Origin: Streptomyces sp. SID8352
GTDB lineage: Bacteria > Actinomycetota > Actinomycetes > Streptomycetales > Streptomycetaceae
DNA length: 54,575 nt
Reading direction: 5' to 3'
NCBI RefSeq assembly: GCF_009862265.1
Contig: NZ_WWGX01000058.1
Coordinates: forward strand, 1-54,575
Part shown: positions 17,464-25,801 of the stretch, piece after piece
Position numbering within the stretch: the stretch's first letter is position 1
Layout: each line of letters begins with the position of its first letter
Made by a program: the position numbers and the translations under genes
Notes under the pieces: model-generated
What the model saw: only the letters and a program-made list of their open reading frames with translations
What the model was told of the DNA's origin: nothing
Database searches by the model: none

Positions 17464-17537
17464 CGCGGGGTGGAGCAGCTCGGTAGCTCGCTGGGCTCAT
17501 AACCCAGAGGTCGCAGGTTCAAATCCTGTCCCCGCTA
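17464..17537 (+). tRNA. Initiator tRNA-fMet (CAU), copy 1
   Basis: A 74-nt cloverleaf starting CGCGGGG. The anticodon loop CTCATAA is flanked by GGG and CCC, the three G:C pairs diagnostic of initiators, and positions 1 and 72 (C and U) do not pair. CCA is not encoded: the next bases are CTA. A -10-like TACGGT lies at 17445-17450. It is identical over the tRNA body to the copy at 19850. Confidence 0.96.
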
Positions 17538-17568
17538 CTACGGTGCGGACGCCATGCGCGAACGCCGA

Positions 17569-17603
17569 CGAAGGCCCGGATTCCCCAGGAATCCGGGCCT
17601 TCG
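17569..17603 (+). terminator. Terminator after tRNA-fMet copy 1
   Basis: A perfect 16-bp inverted repeat (CGAAGGCCCGGATTCC and its complement) with a 3-nt loop, 31 bp after the tRNA body. Confidence 0.85.
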
Positions 17604-17767
17604 TGCTGTGCGGGCGCGAAACGCCGGACCCCCGACGGCCGCGCCGCCGACGGGAGTTGGGGCGACTTGTGTTTGACTTGTCTCCCTGTGGGCATGTCGA
17701 CAAAACGCTGTAGTGACCTCCCCGGCTGCGGTATACCGGGTGTGATCAGGCCGCGGGTGGTGCGACG

Positions 17768-19633
17768 ATGGACGTTATGGGGGACATGGCAAATCTGTTC
17801 GGGACAGGGCGTTTTGCGCAGTCGTCCGGCCAGCAGGAGCCCGGGGACGAGGCTCAGGAGGCGGCGGACGAGGCTGCCGAGGAGGTGCGCCGCCGTATCG
17901 CCGCCGAAGCCGGCGACGCCGAGGCGATGAGCGTGCTCGGCGCCATGCTGCTGCGCCGCGGCGATCTCGACGGAGCCGAACCCCATCTGCGCGCGGCCAC
18001 CGCCGCGGGCGACCGCGCCGCCGCCAACAACCTGGGCGTCCTGCTGCACCAGCGCGGCTACGCCGACGAGGCCGCCGGCTGGTGGCGGATCGCCGCCGTC
18101 GCCGGTTCCGCCCCCGCCGCCCACGCGCTGGGCCGGCACTTCCGCGAGCGGGGCGACGAGCCGGCCGCCGAGTACTGGCTGCGCCAGGCCGCCGAACAGG
18201 GCCACGTCCTGGGCGCCTACGCCCTCGCGGACCTGCTGGAGCACCGCGCCGACGGTGAGGGCGCCGTGCGCTGGCTGCGCGCCGCCGCCGAGCGCGGCCA
18301 CCGCGAGGCCGCCTACCGGCTCGCCCGGCGGCTGGACCGCCGCACGGGCGATCCGGACGACGACGGCCCCGGCACCCCGGTGGCCGCGCGGCCGGGCCGC
18401 CGGGCGGGCCACGGGCCGGACGGGCGCCCCGGCGAGGCCGAGCAGTGGTACCGGCAGGCCGCCGCCCGCGGTCACCGACGGGCCGCCCTGCACCTGGGCA
18501 CCCTCCTGGAGCAGCGCGGCGAGCTGAAGGAGGCCGGGCGCTGGTACCTGACGTCCGCCAAGGACGGTGAGGCCCGCGCCGCCTGCGCGCTGGGCTTCCT
18601 GCTGCGCGACGCCGGGGACCGGGAGAGCGCCGCGGTGTGGTGGCTGCGCGCCGCCCAGGAGGGCAACGGCAACGCGGCCAACGCCCTCGGCGCGCTGCAC
18701 GCCGAGCGGGGCGAGACCCAGACCGCCGAGCGCTGGTACCGGGCCGCGATGGACGCCGGGGACGACAACGGGGCGTACAACCTCGGGCTGCTCTGCGCCG
18801 AGCAGGGCCGCACCGGCCAGGCCGAGCAGTGGTACCGGCGCGCCGCCTACGCCGGGCACCGCGAGGCCGCCAACGCCCTGGCCATCCTGCTGCTGACCTC
18901 CGGTGACGAGGCGGGGGCCGAGCCGTGGTTCTCCCGCGCCGCCGAGGCCGGCAGCGTGGACGCGGCCTTCAACCTCGGCATCCTGTACGCCGGGCGGCGC
19001 GAGGAGCGGGCCGCCCTGCGCTGGTACGAGCGGGCGGCGGGCGCCGGGCACACCGAGGCGGCGCTCCAGGTCGGCATGGCGCGGCTGCGGGACGGCGACG
19101 AGCGGGACGCGGAGCGGTTCCTGCGGTGCGCGGCGGGCGGCGGCAGCCCCGAGGCGGCGTACCGGCTGGCGGCGGTGCTGGACGCGCGCCGTCCGCCCGC
19201 GACCGCGCACGAGTTGGGCGAGCCGGTGTGCCGGAAGACGGAGTGCGAGGAGTGGTACGAGCGGGCGGCCTCCCAGGGGCACCGGCGCGCCCAGGTGCGG
19301 GTCGGGATGCTCGCCGCCGCCCGGGGCGAGGTCGTGGAGGCGGCGCGCTGGTACCGGGCGGCCGCCGAGGCGGGCTCCCGCAACGGGGCCTTCAACCTGG
19401 GGCTGCTGCTGGCCCGGGAGGGCAGCGAGCCCGAGGCGGTCGTGTGGTGGCGCCGCGCGGCCGACGCCGGGCACGGGCGGGCGGCCCTGCGGCTGGCACT
19501 GCTGTGCGCGCGCCGCGGCGACCTGGACGAGGGGCAGCGCTGGGCCGACCGCGCGGTGTCGCTGGGCCCCGCCGAGGTGGGGGAGCGCGCGGCACGACTG
19601 CGGGACGCCCTCCGCCAGGAGCTGTCCGCGTAG
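17768..19633 (+). CDS. Sel1-like/TPR repeat protein
   Basis: A 621-residue protein built almost entirely of Sel1-like (alpha/alpha) repeats of about 34-36 residues. Recurring elements are EAAxxWYRxAAxxGH and AAxxLGxLLxxRG, beginning near residue 45 and running to the end. Such solenoids are protein-interaction scaffolds. There is no enzymatic domain, signal peptide or membrane helix. The ATG at 17768 is preceded by GGTGG; ATG 17777 or 17786 are possible alternatives. It is monocistronic, flanked on both sides by identical initiator tRNA genes, each with its own terminator on the same strand. The perfect palindrome CGGTATACCG (17729-17738) lies upstream. The partner proteins are unknown. Confidence 0.88.
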   Translation: MDVMGDMANLFGTGRFAQSSGQQEPGDEAQEAADEAAEEVRRRIAAEAGDAEAMSVLGAMLLRRGDLDGAEPHLRAATAAGDRAAANNLGVLLHQRGYADEAAGWWRIAAVAGSAPAAHALGRHFRERGDEPAAEYWLRQAAEQGHVLGAYALADLLEHRADGEGAVRWLRAAAERGHREAAYRLARRLDRRTGDPDDDGPGTPVAARPGRRAGHGPDGRPGEAEQWYRQAAARGHRRAALHLGTLLEQRGELKEAGRWYLTSAKDGEARAACALGFLLRDAGDRESAAVWWLRAAQEGNGNAANALGALHAERGETQTAERWYRAAMDAGDDNGAYNLGLLCAEQGRTGQAEQWYRRAAYAGHREAANALAILLLTSGDEAGAEPWFSRAAEAGSVDAAFNLGILYAGRREERAALRWYERAAGAGHTEAALQVGMARLRDGDERDAERFLRCAAGGGSPEAAYRLAAVLDARRPPATAHELGEPVCRKTECEEWYERAASQGHRRAQVRVGMLAAARGEVVEAARWYRAAAEAGSRNGAFNLGLLLAREGSEPEAVVWWRRAADAGHGRAALRLALLCARRGDLDEGQRWADRAVSLGPAEVGERAARLRDALRQELSA

Positions 19634-19807
19634 GCGGACGCCGGGGCGGATCCGGGCGCGGGGCGCCGGGACTCCGGGGGTGCCGGGGGCGGCTGGAACG
19701 GCCTCGCGCCGGTGCTGCGGGAGGGACCGGTCCGGTGCCGCGACGGGGGCGCGGCCGGGTGTCCGGTGGGCGGCGACGGGGCGGCCGGGAGGCGGCGCCG
19801 GAGTGAT

Positions 19808-19837
19808 TTGCCTCCGCCCGCGCCCTTGACGTAGTGT
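19808..19837 (+). promoter_or_regulatory. Promoter for tRNA-fMet copy 2
   Basis: TTGCCT (19808-19813), an 18-bp spacer, then TAGTGT (19832-19837). Transcription would start just before the tRNA body at 19850. Confidence 0.55.
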
Positions 19838-19849
19838 TCAGTTCATCGC

Positions 19850-19923
19850 CGCGGGGTGGAGCAGCTCGGTAGCTCGCTGGGCTCATAACCCAGAGGTCGC
19901 AGGTTCAAATCCTGTCCCCGCTA
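19850..19923 (+). tRNA. Initiator tRNA-fMet (CAU), copy 2
   Basis: Identical in all 74 positions to the copy at 17464, including the GGG/CCC anticodon-stem pairs and unpaired 1-72. Unlike copy 1 it encodes CCA (19924-19926). Confidence 0.97.
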
Positions 19924-19931
19924 CCAGATCG

Positions 19932-19967
19932 CCGAGGGCCGGAATCCGAAAGGATTCCGGCCCTCGG
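19932..19967 (+). terminator. Terminator after tRNA-fMet copy 2
   Basis: A perfect 16-bp inverted repeat (CCGAGGGCCGGAATCC and its complement) with a GAAA loop. It resembles the terminator after copy 1 in size and placement. Confidence 0.85.
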
Positions 19968-20115
19968 TGCTTTCCGGCTCTTCCGAGGCTTCCCGTCACC
20001 CCGCGGTACGCTCCGCCGTTCTTCGGTGCCGTCGCGCTCCGCGCCGTCGGCATCCGCGCCCCGAGGCGTCCGCACGCGTGCGCCGCGGGGCGGGGGCATG
20101 ATCCACACCGGCCGC

Positions 20116-20141
20116 CACCCGGCCCCCCGGGGGGCCGGGTG
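20116..20141. terminator. 26-bp perfect palindrome, probable terminator
   Basis: A self-complementary GC-only core with arms reading CACCCGGCCCCCC. It lies in the gap between the tRNA unit and the convergent regulator gene, 17 bp from a second hairpin. Confidence 0.55.
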
Positions 20142-20157
20142 CTTCCATGCTCGGGCA

Positions 20158-20195
20158 CGACGGGGCCCCGGCACCCCAGTGCCGGGGCCCCGTCG
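20158..20195 (-). terminator. Terminator of the Fur-type regulator gene
   Basis: A 17-bp perfect stem (CGACGGGGCCCCGGCAC and its complement) with a CCCA loop, 19 bp beyond the stop at 20214. Confidence 0.85.
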
Positions 20196-20213
20196 GGTAG
20201 GGGGCGCGGCGGG

Positions 20214-20630
20214 TCAGGCCGCCGCGCAGTTCGGGCAGGTGCCGCGGTAGGTCACCTCGACGCCCGAGACGGTGAAGCCGAAGCGCTCCGAGTCGGGGAG
20301 GTCCGCCAGCGGATTGCCCGTCGGGTGCACGTCGCGGATCGCCCCGCAGCCGGCGCAGACCAGATGGTGGTGCGGCCGGTGCGCGTTCGGGTCGTACCGC
20401 TTCGCGCGCTTGTCCGTCGCGACCTCCAGCACCTCGCCGAGCGAGACCAGCTCGCCCAGCGTGTTGTACACGGTGGCGCGGGAGATCTCGGGCAGCTTCG
20501 CCACCGCTCTGGAGTGCACCTCGTCGGCCGTCAGATGGACGTGCTCGCCGTCGAGGACCTCGGCCACGACACGCCGTTGCGCGGTCATGCGCCAGCCGCG
20601 TCCGCGCAGCCGTTCCAGAAGGTCGCTCAT
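20214..20630 (-). CDS. catR: Fur-family peroxide-type repressor (CatR/FurA-like)
   Basis: A 138-residue Fur-family metalloregulator. The N-terminal winged helix includes RMTAQRRVVAEVL and EISRATVYNTLGELV (48-62). The dimerisation domain has HHH (87-89) and two zinc-binding CxxC pairs (C92/C95 and C132/C135). It is divergent from the catalase gene with the ACAATG-TC-CATTGT operator between them, matching the S. coelicolor CatR-CatA arrangement in which the repressor is inactivated by peroxide. ATG 20630 is the best start; no strong ribosome site is visible. Naming as CatR rests on family plus context. Confidence 0.88.
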   Translation of the reverse strand: MSDLLERLRGRGWRMTAQRRVVAEVLDGEHVHLTADEVHSRAVAKLPEISRATVYNTLGELVSLGEVLEVATDKRAKRYDPNAHRPHHHLVCAGCGAIRDVHPTGNPLADLPDSERFGFTVSGVEVTYRGTCPNCAAA

Positions 20631-20690
20631 GCGGACCAGCTTAACAGCAAGGGGACCAGATCCCGAACGGGTGTGAACTTGGAGTGCCAC

Positions 20691-20718
20691 TTGACTTAGA
20701 CAATGTCCATTGTAGGAT
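20691..20718 (+). promoter_or_regulatory. Catalase promoter with embedded Fur-type operator
   Basis: TTGACT (20691-20696), a 16-bp spacer, then TAGGAT (20713-20718). The spacer contains the perfect inverted repeat ACAATG-TC-CATTGT (20700-20713). Repressor bound there would block RNA polymerase directly. Confidence 0.75.
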
Positions 20719-20775
20719 CGGACTCGGCTTTGGCCAAGGGACAGGACGTACGGGAATTTCCGCAGGAGGCGCGCA

Positions 20776-22227
20776 GTGACCCAGGGACCGCTCACCACCG
20801 AAGCCGGTGCTCCGGTGGCGGACAACCAGAACAGCGAGACCGCGGGTGCGGGCGGGCCGGTCCTCGTCCAGGACCAGCTCCTCCTCGAGAAGCTCGCCCA
20901 CTTCAACCGGGAGCGCATCCCGGAGCGCGTCGTGCACGCCCGGGGCGCGGGCGCCTACGGGACCTTCACCGTCACCGCCGATGTCACCGCGTACACCAGG
21001 GCGGCGTTCCTCTCCGAGGTCGGCAAGGAGACGGAGACCTTCCTCCGCTTCTCCACCGTGGCCGGCAACCTGGGGGCCGCCGACGCCGTCCGCGACCCCC
21101 GGGGCTTCGCGCTGAAGTTCTACACCGAGGAGGGCAACTACGACCTCGTCGGCAACAACACACCGGTGTTCTTCATCAAGGACGCCGTCAAGTTCCCCGA
21201 CTTCATCCACACCCAGAAGCGCGACCCGTACACCGGCTCGACCGAGGCGGACAACGTCTGGGACTTCTGGGGCCTGTCCCCGGAGTCGACGCACCAGGTG
21301 ACCTGGCTGTTCGGCGACCGCGGCATCCCGGCGTCGTACCGGCACATGGACGGCTTCGGTTCGCACACCTACCAGTGGAGCAACGCGGCGGGCGAGACCT
21401 TCTGGGTCAAGTACCACTTCAAGACGGACCAGGGCATCAAGTGCCTGACCCAGGCCGAGGCCGACCGGCTCGCAGGCCAGGACCCCGACTCCCATCAGCG
21501 CGACCTGCGCGAGTCCATCGAGCGGGGCGACTTCCCGAGCTGGACCGTGGGTGTGCAGATCATGCCCGCGGCGGACGCGGCGGCGTACCGCTTCAACCCG
21601 TTCGACCTCACCAAGGTCTGGCCGCACGCGGACTACCCGGTCGTCGAGTTCGGCAGGCTCGAACTCAACCGCAACCCGGAGAACGTCTTCGCGGAGGTCG
21701 AGCAGTCGATCTTCTCCCCGGCCCACTTCGTGCCCGGCATCGGTCCCTCGCCGGACAAGATGCTCCAGGGCCGCCTGTTCGCCTACGGCGACGCGCACCG
21801 CTACCGGGTCGGGATCAACGCCGACCACCTGCCGGTCAACCGCCCGCACGCCACCGAGGCGCGCACCCACTCCCGTGACGGCTTCCTCTACGACGGCCGC
21901 CACAAGGGCGCGAAGAACTACGAGCCGAACAGCTTCGGCGGCCCGGTCCAGACGGACCGGCCGCTCTGGCAGCCGGTCGCGGTCTCCGGGGTCACCGGCG
22001 ACCACGTGGCCCCGTCGCACGCCGAGGACAACGACTTCGTCCAGGCGGGCGACCTCTACCGGCTGATGACGGACGAGGAGAAGGAGCGCCTGGTCGGCAA
22101 CCTGGCCGGGGCCCTCTCGCAGGTCTCGCGCGAGGACATCGTCGAGCGCGCGGTCGGCAACTTCCGTCAGGCCGACGCCGACTTCGGCAAGCGGCTGGAG
22201 GCCGCGGTCCAGGCCCTCCGCGGCTGA
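20776..22227 (+). CDS. catA: Monofunctional heme catalase (small-subunit clade)
   Basis: A 483-residue catalase that dismutates hydrogen peroxide. Visible active-site residues are distal His54 in VVHARGAGAYG, the catalytic Asn in LVGNNTPVFF (N127/N128) and the proximal heme Tyr337 in RLFAYGDAHRYR. The length fits the small-subunit clade. There is no signal peptide, so it is cytoplasmic. The GTG at 20776 follows CAGGAGGCGCGCA. A hairpin terminator follows the stop. It is divergent from the Fur-type gene and has its operator in the promoter. Confidence 0.96.
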   Translation: MTQGPLTTEAGAPVADNQNSETAGAGGPVLVQDQLLLEKLAHFNRERIPERVVHARGAGAYGTFTVTADVTAYTRAAFLSEVGKETETFLRFSTVAGNLGAADAVRDPRGFALKFYTEEGNYDLVGNNTPVFFIKDAVKFPDFIHTQKRDPYTGSTEADNVWDFWGLSPESTHQVTWLFGDRGIPASYRHMDGFGSHTYQWSNAAGETFWVKYHFKTDQGIKCLTQAEADRLAGQDPDSHQRDLRESIERGDFPSWTVGVQIMPAADAAAYRFNPFDLTKVWPHADYPVVEFGRLELNRNPENVFAEVEQSIFSPAHFVPGIGPSPDKMLQGRLFAYGDAHRYRVGINADHLPVNRPHATEARTHSRDGFLYDGRHKGAKNYEPNSFGGPVQTDRPLWQPVAVSGVTGDHVAPSHAEDNDFVQAGDLYRLMTDEEKERLVGNLAGALSQVSREDIVERAVGNFRQADADFGKRLEAAVQALRG

Positions 22228-22262
22228 CTCCCAGCACTGACACTGGGCCGCTTGCCGTAGCG

Positions 22263-22300
22263 ACGGGCCGGACTCCTGGGGACGGGGGTCCGGCCCGTTT
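22263..22300 (+). terminator. Catalase terminator
   Basis: An 11-bp perfect stem (ACGGGCCGGAC with its complement), a 14-nt loop, then TTT. Confidence 0.8.
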
Positions 22301-22449
22301 CGTTCCCCCCGCCGTCCCGTCGGCGCCCGGTCACGCGCGGCGCCGTCCCGCGTTCGCGCCGTCACCCGGTCGAGGACCACGGGTCAGGGGTCGCGGGTCG
22401 CGCGTCCCGCCGTCGTGGCCCGGGCCGGGCGGACGGGCCCGGTGCCGGT

Positions 22450-23250
22450 TCAGTACCGCTGGTTCAGGTAGCCGAGCAGCTCGTCGTGGAGCAGGCCGTT
22501 GGAGGCCGCCGCGTTGCCGCTGTGCGGGCCGGGACGCCCGTCGAGACCGGTGAAGGAACCGCCCGCCTCGGTGACGATGATCGCGTTGGCGGCCATGTCC
22601 CAGAGTGACAGCTCGGGCTCGGCGCAGAGGTCGACCGAGCCCTCGGCGACCATCATGTACGGCCAGAAGTCGCCGTACGCCCGGGTGCGCCACACCTCGC
22701 GGGTCAGGTCAAGGAAGCCGTCCAGCCTGCCCTGCTCCTCCCAGCCGGTCAGCGACGAGTAGGCGAAGGACGCGTCGGAGAGCGACGGGACCCGGGAGAC
22801 GTGGATGCGGGAGGCCGAGGTGAGGCTGCGGCCGGTGAAGGCGCCGTGGTCCAGCGCGGCCCACCAGCGGCGGCCCAGGGCGGGCGCGGAGACCAGGCCG
22901 ACGACGGGCCGGTAGCCGCCCTCCGCGGCCTCCATCAGGGAGATCAGGGTGGCCCACACGGGGACGCCGCGCACGTAGTTCTTGGTGCCGTCGATGGGGT
23001 CGATCACCCAGCGGCGCGGACCGGTGCCGACGACGCCGTACTCCTCGCCGAGCACGGCGTCGCGGGGGCGGGCGCGGGCGAGATGGCCGCGGATGAGCTC
23101 CTCGGCGGCCTTGTCCGCCTCGCTCACCGGGGTCATGTCCGGCTTGGTCTCGACCTTGAGGTCGAGGGCCTTGAAGCGGTCCATCGTCGCGGCGTCGGCG
23201 GCGTCCGCGAGGACGTGGGCGAGACGGAGGTCGTCGAGGTAGTCGGGCAT
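22450..23250 (-). CDS. hisN: Histidinol-phosphatase, inositol monophosphatase type
   Basis: A 266-residue member of the magnesium-dependent inositol monophosphatase superfamily. It is assigned as HisN (L-histidinol phosphate phosphatase) because actinobacteria use this family for the step and the genomic position near aroA and rsgA matches. Metal site: E69/E70 in GEEYG and DPIDGT (84-89); the second motif WDMAANAIIVTEAGG is near the C-terminus. ATG 23250 starts MPDYLDDLRLAHVLADAAD. An inositol or other sugar phosphatase role cannot be excluded from sequence alone. Confidence 0.85.
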   Translation of the reverse strand: MPDYLDDLRLAHVLADAADAATMDRFKALDLKVETKPDMTPVSEADKAAEELIRGHLARARPRDAVLGEEYGVVGTGPRRWVIDPIDGTKNYVRGVPVWATLISLMEAAEGGYRPVVGLVSAPALGRRWWAALDHGAFTGRSLTSASRIHVSRVPSLSDASFAYSSLTGWEEQGRLDGFLDLTREVWRTRAYGDFWPYMMVAEGSVDLCAEPELSLWDMAANAIIVTEAGGSFTGLDGRPGPHSGNAAASNGLLHDELLGYLNQRY

Positions 23251-23466
23251 GCGGCCACGGTATCCGCCGTGGCGGGGGCAGGGCCAACAGGACCGGGCGG
23301 CGGCGGGGTTCGGGCGGCGGTGCGGCCCCCGCCCCGGCGTGTCGGACACCCCCGCGTCCGGCGCGCCCGGGATCGGCGGCGCGAAACCGCCGTCCGTCCG
23401 CTCCGGGACTGGGTGCGGGGGGAGTTGGGGCGGTTATGAGCCGTTCCATGGCCGGACCGGGACGGG

Positions 23467-23495
23467 TTGACACGGGGCATTTGTCCCCCGAATGT
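23467..23495 (+). promoter_or_regulatory. Promoter for TetR gene with inverted repeat in spacer
   Basis: A perfect TTGACA (23467-23472), a 17-bp spacer, then GAATGT. The spacer carries CGGGG-N8-CCCCG, a possible autoregulatory operator. Confidence 0.5.
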
Positions 23496-23523
23496 GGACG
23501 GAAGGTGTCGGGTTCAGGGAGGC

Positions 23524-24186
23524 ATGGTGACCGCAGCCCGGGAGGGCCTGCTCGATGCCGCGCGCGTGGCGCTGGCGCGCCGGCCGTGGTCGGCGGTGCG
23601 GATGGTCGACGTGGCGGCGGCGGCCGGGGTGTCCCGGCAGACGCTCTACAACGAGTTCGGGGACAAGGACGGGCTCGCCCGGGCCCTCGTGCGCAGGGAG
23701 GCCGACGGCTATCTCGCCGGGGTGGAACGGGCGCTGGCCGGACCCGGCGGCCCGGGGGAGCGGCTCACCGCGACCGCCGAGTGGACGGCCGCCGCCGCCC
23801 GCGGCAACGCCCTGGTGCGGGCCCTGCTCACCGGCTGCTGGGAGGAGGGGCTGCCGGCCCCGGCCCGCGCGCCGGGGTTCGGCCGGGCGTCCGCGCCCTG
23901 GCCCGCCCCGGCCGCCGCGCCGGGCCCCGGCAGGTCGCCGTCCCCGTCCACCGCGCCGGACCGGAGCCGGGCCGACGGGCCGCTGCCCTCGCCCGGGGAC
24001 CTCGTGGGCCTGGTCCGCGACCGCGCCGTCGCCGTGCTCCGGGCACCCGGCACGTCCCGCGCGGAGGTCGCCGCGCTGGCCCGCTCCTGCGAACTCGCCG
24101 TCCGCCTCGCCCTGTCCTGTGTCGCGGCGCCGCCCGCGGAGGGTGACGTGACGGAGCTGGTCCGCCCCGTCCTGCCGCCGTCCTGA
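23524..24186 (+). CDS. TetR-family regulator
   Basis: A 220-residue TetR-family repressor. The helix-turn-helix is at about 25-48 (VDVAAAAGVSRQTLYNEFGDKDGL). The C-terminal ligand-binding half contains an unusual Pro/Ala-rich insert (about 115-150). ATG 23524 or the next codon GTG follows AGGGAGGC. It is convergent with the SMR exporter gene, which it might control, and divergent from hisN. The effector is unknown. Confidence 0.85.
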   Translation: MVTAAREGLLDAARVALARRPWSAVRMVDVAAAAGVSRQTLYNEFGDKDGLARALVRREADGYLAGVERALAGPGGPGERLTATAEWTAAAARGNALVRALLTGCWEEGLPAPARAPGFGRASAPWPAPAAAPGPGRSPSPSTAPDRSRADGPLPSPGDLVGLVRDRAVAVLRAPGTSRAEVAALARSCELAVRLALSCVAAPPAEGDVTELVRPVLPPS

Positions 24187-24346
24187 CGGGACGGCGCGGA
24201 GGGGCGGGGGAACCGTCCGGCGGGCGCGAGGGGCGCGAGGGGCGCGGACGGCGGGTGTCGCGGGAGGCGGGGCGCGGGGGCCGCGCGCCGCCTCGGAGCG
24301 GGGGCGGCTTCGGGGCGCGGGCGTCAGGCCCGGCGGGGCGCGGGCG

Positions 24347-24670
24347 TCACTGCGCAGAACCGGACAGCTGCAGCCCGATGACCCCGATGATGACCAGGCT
24401 GATCGACACGATCTTCAGGGTCGAGACGAGGTCGCCGAGGAAGACCATGCCGTAGATGGCGGTGCCCGCCGCGCCGATGCCCGTCCACACCGCGTACGCG
24501 GGGCCCACGTCCAGCTTCTTCAGGGACAGCGTCAACAGGCCGAAGCTGCCCAGCGCGAAGGCGCAGAACGCGACGGTCGGCCAGAGCCGGGTGAAGCCGT
24601 GCGACAGCTTCAGGCAGACCGCGAATCCCGTTTCGAGCACCCCTGCCACGATGACCAGCAGCCACGCCAT
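24347..24670 (-). CDS. SMR-family exporter, SugE/Gdx-like
   Basis: A 107-residue small multidrug-resistance protein with four membrane helices. The key proton/substrate-coupling residue Glu13 is present in VAGVLETGFAVCLK. The helix 2-4 stretches (WPTVAFCAFALGSFGLLTLSLKKL, AYAVWTGIGAAGTAIYGM) look more like the SugE/Gdx branch (guanidinium exporters) than EmrE. It functions as a dual-topology dimer in the membrane. The ATG at 24670 follows GGGAGGACGACAC. I searched upstream for guanidine riboswitch motifs and saw none. Confidence 0.88.
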   Translation of the reverse strand: MAWLLVIVAGVLETGFAVCLKLSHGFTRLWPTVAFCAFALGSFGLLTLSLKKLDVGPAYAVWTGIGAAGTAIYGMVFLGDLVSTLKIVSISLVIIGVIGLQLSGSAQ

Positions 24671-24712
24671 GTGTCGTCCTCCCGTGGTGTCACGCACCGT
24701 GACCGCTTTGCG

Positions 24713-24732
24713 CAGGCTTGGTTCAGGCTTGG
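24713..24732 (-). repeat. Direct repeat upstream of SMR gene
   Basis: CAGGCTTGG occurs twice, separated by TT, just downstream of a -10-like CATAAT on the minus strand (near 24739). The placement suggests an operator for the SMR gene. Confidence 0.5.
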
Positions 24733-24778
24733 TGCGATTATGCACTTACCGATCTCCGGGGGCGGCAAACACGCGAGT

Positions 24779-25789
24779 TCAGTCGCCCTCGGTCCGCTCC
24801 CGTGTCGCCAGCAGCCGTCGCAGGGAGTAGAGACGGGCCGGATCGGCGTGCCCGTCGGCCACCCACGCGTCCAGCGCGCAGTCCGGCTCGTCGTGGCCGC
24901 ACGCGCGCGGACAGCCCTCCGTGCCCGGTTCGAGGTCGGGGAAGGCGTGGATCACCCGGGACGGATCGATGTGGGCGAGCCCGAACGACCGTACGCCCGG
25001 GGTGTCGACGACCCAGCCGTCCGCCTTCGCGAGCGGCAGGGCCAGCGCCGAGGTCGTGGTGTGCCGGCCGCGGCCGGTGACCGCGTTGACGTGCCCGGTG
25101 ACGCGCCGCCGCTCCTCGGGGACCAGCGCGTTGACGAGGGTGGTCTTGCCGACGCCGGAGTGGCCGACGAACGCGGTGACCCGGCCGCCCAGGTGCTCCC
25201 GCACCCGGTCGGCCGCGTCGCCGTTCTCCAGTTCCTCGCGGTTGGTGACGACGTACGGGATGTCCAGCGCGCCGTACAGGCCGAGGAGTTCGTCCGGGGG
25301 CGCGAGGTCCGACTTGGTCAGCACCAGCAGCGGCGACAGCCCGCCGTCGTACGCCGCGACCAGGCAGCGGTCGATCAGCCGCGGGCGCGGCTCCGGGTCC
25401 GCCAGGGCGGTGACGATGGCGAGCTGGTCGGCGTTGGCGACGACGACCCGTTCGTACGGGTCGTCGTCGTCAGCCGTGCGCCGCAGCACCGAGCCGCGCT
25501 CCTCGATGCGGACGATCCGCGCGAGGGTGTCCTTGCGGCCGGACAGGTCGCCGACCAGCGCGACCCGGTCCCCGACCACCGCCGCCTTGCGGCCCAGTTC
25601 GCGGGCCTTCATCGCCATGACCACCCGGTCCTCGACGAGGCAGGTCAGCCGTCCCCGGTCGACGGTGAGCACCATGCCCCCGGCCGCGTCCTCGTGCTTG
25701 GGCCGGATGTGGGTGCGCGGCCGGTTGCCCCGGCGGTTGGGGCGGCTGCGGATGTCGTCCTCGTCGGTGTGCTTGCCGTAGCGGCGCAT
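24779..25789 (-). CDS. rsgA: Ribosome small-subunit-dependent GTPase RsgA
   Basis: A 336-residue circularly permuted GTPase that acts in late 30S subunit maturation. The permuted order is visible: G4 TKSD (158-161) comes before G1 GHSGVGKT (209-216) and G3 DTPG (262-265). An N-terminal OB fold covers about 40-105. The C-terminal zinc knuckle has C293, C297, H299 and C304. The ATG at 25789 is 13 bp after the aroA stop, so the two are co-transcribed. Confidence 0.95.
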   Translation of the reverse strand: MRRYGKHTDEDDIRSRPNRRGNRPRTHIRPKHEDAAGGMVLTVDRGRLTCLVEDRVVMAMKARELGRKAAVVGDRVALVGDLSGRKDTLARIVRIEERGSVLRRTADDDDPYERVVVANADQLAIVTALADPEPRPRLIDRCLVAAYDGGLSPLLVLTKSDLAPPDELLGLYGALDIPYVVTNREELENGDAADRVREHLGGRVTAFVGHSGVGKTTLVNALVPEERRRVTGHVNAVTGRGRHTTTSALALPLAKADGWVVDTPGVRSFGLAHIDPSRVIHAFPDLEPGTEGCPRACGHDEPDCALDAWVADGHADPARLYSLRRLLATRERTEGD

Positions 25790-25801
25790 GGCGAACCGTC
25801 C

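Noticed and set aside
17464..19923. Identical tRNA copies as att sites of an integrated element
   Set aside because: The interval is 2.4 kb with one housekeeping-like Sel1 gene. There is no integrase, excisionase or composition shift, and both copies are full tRNAs with terminators.
23524..24186. Frameshift in the TetR C-terminal half, because of its Pro/Ala-rich insert
   Set aside because: The frame is continuous and the final helices keep TetR-like composition. An insertion is simpler.
24671..24778. Guanidine riboswitch before the SMR gene
   Set aside because: I could not find the paired ACGR loops of class II, nor class I or III conserved blocks. The stretch GTCACGGTGCGTGAC is only a small hairpin.
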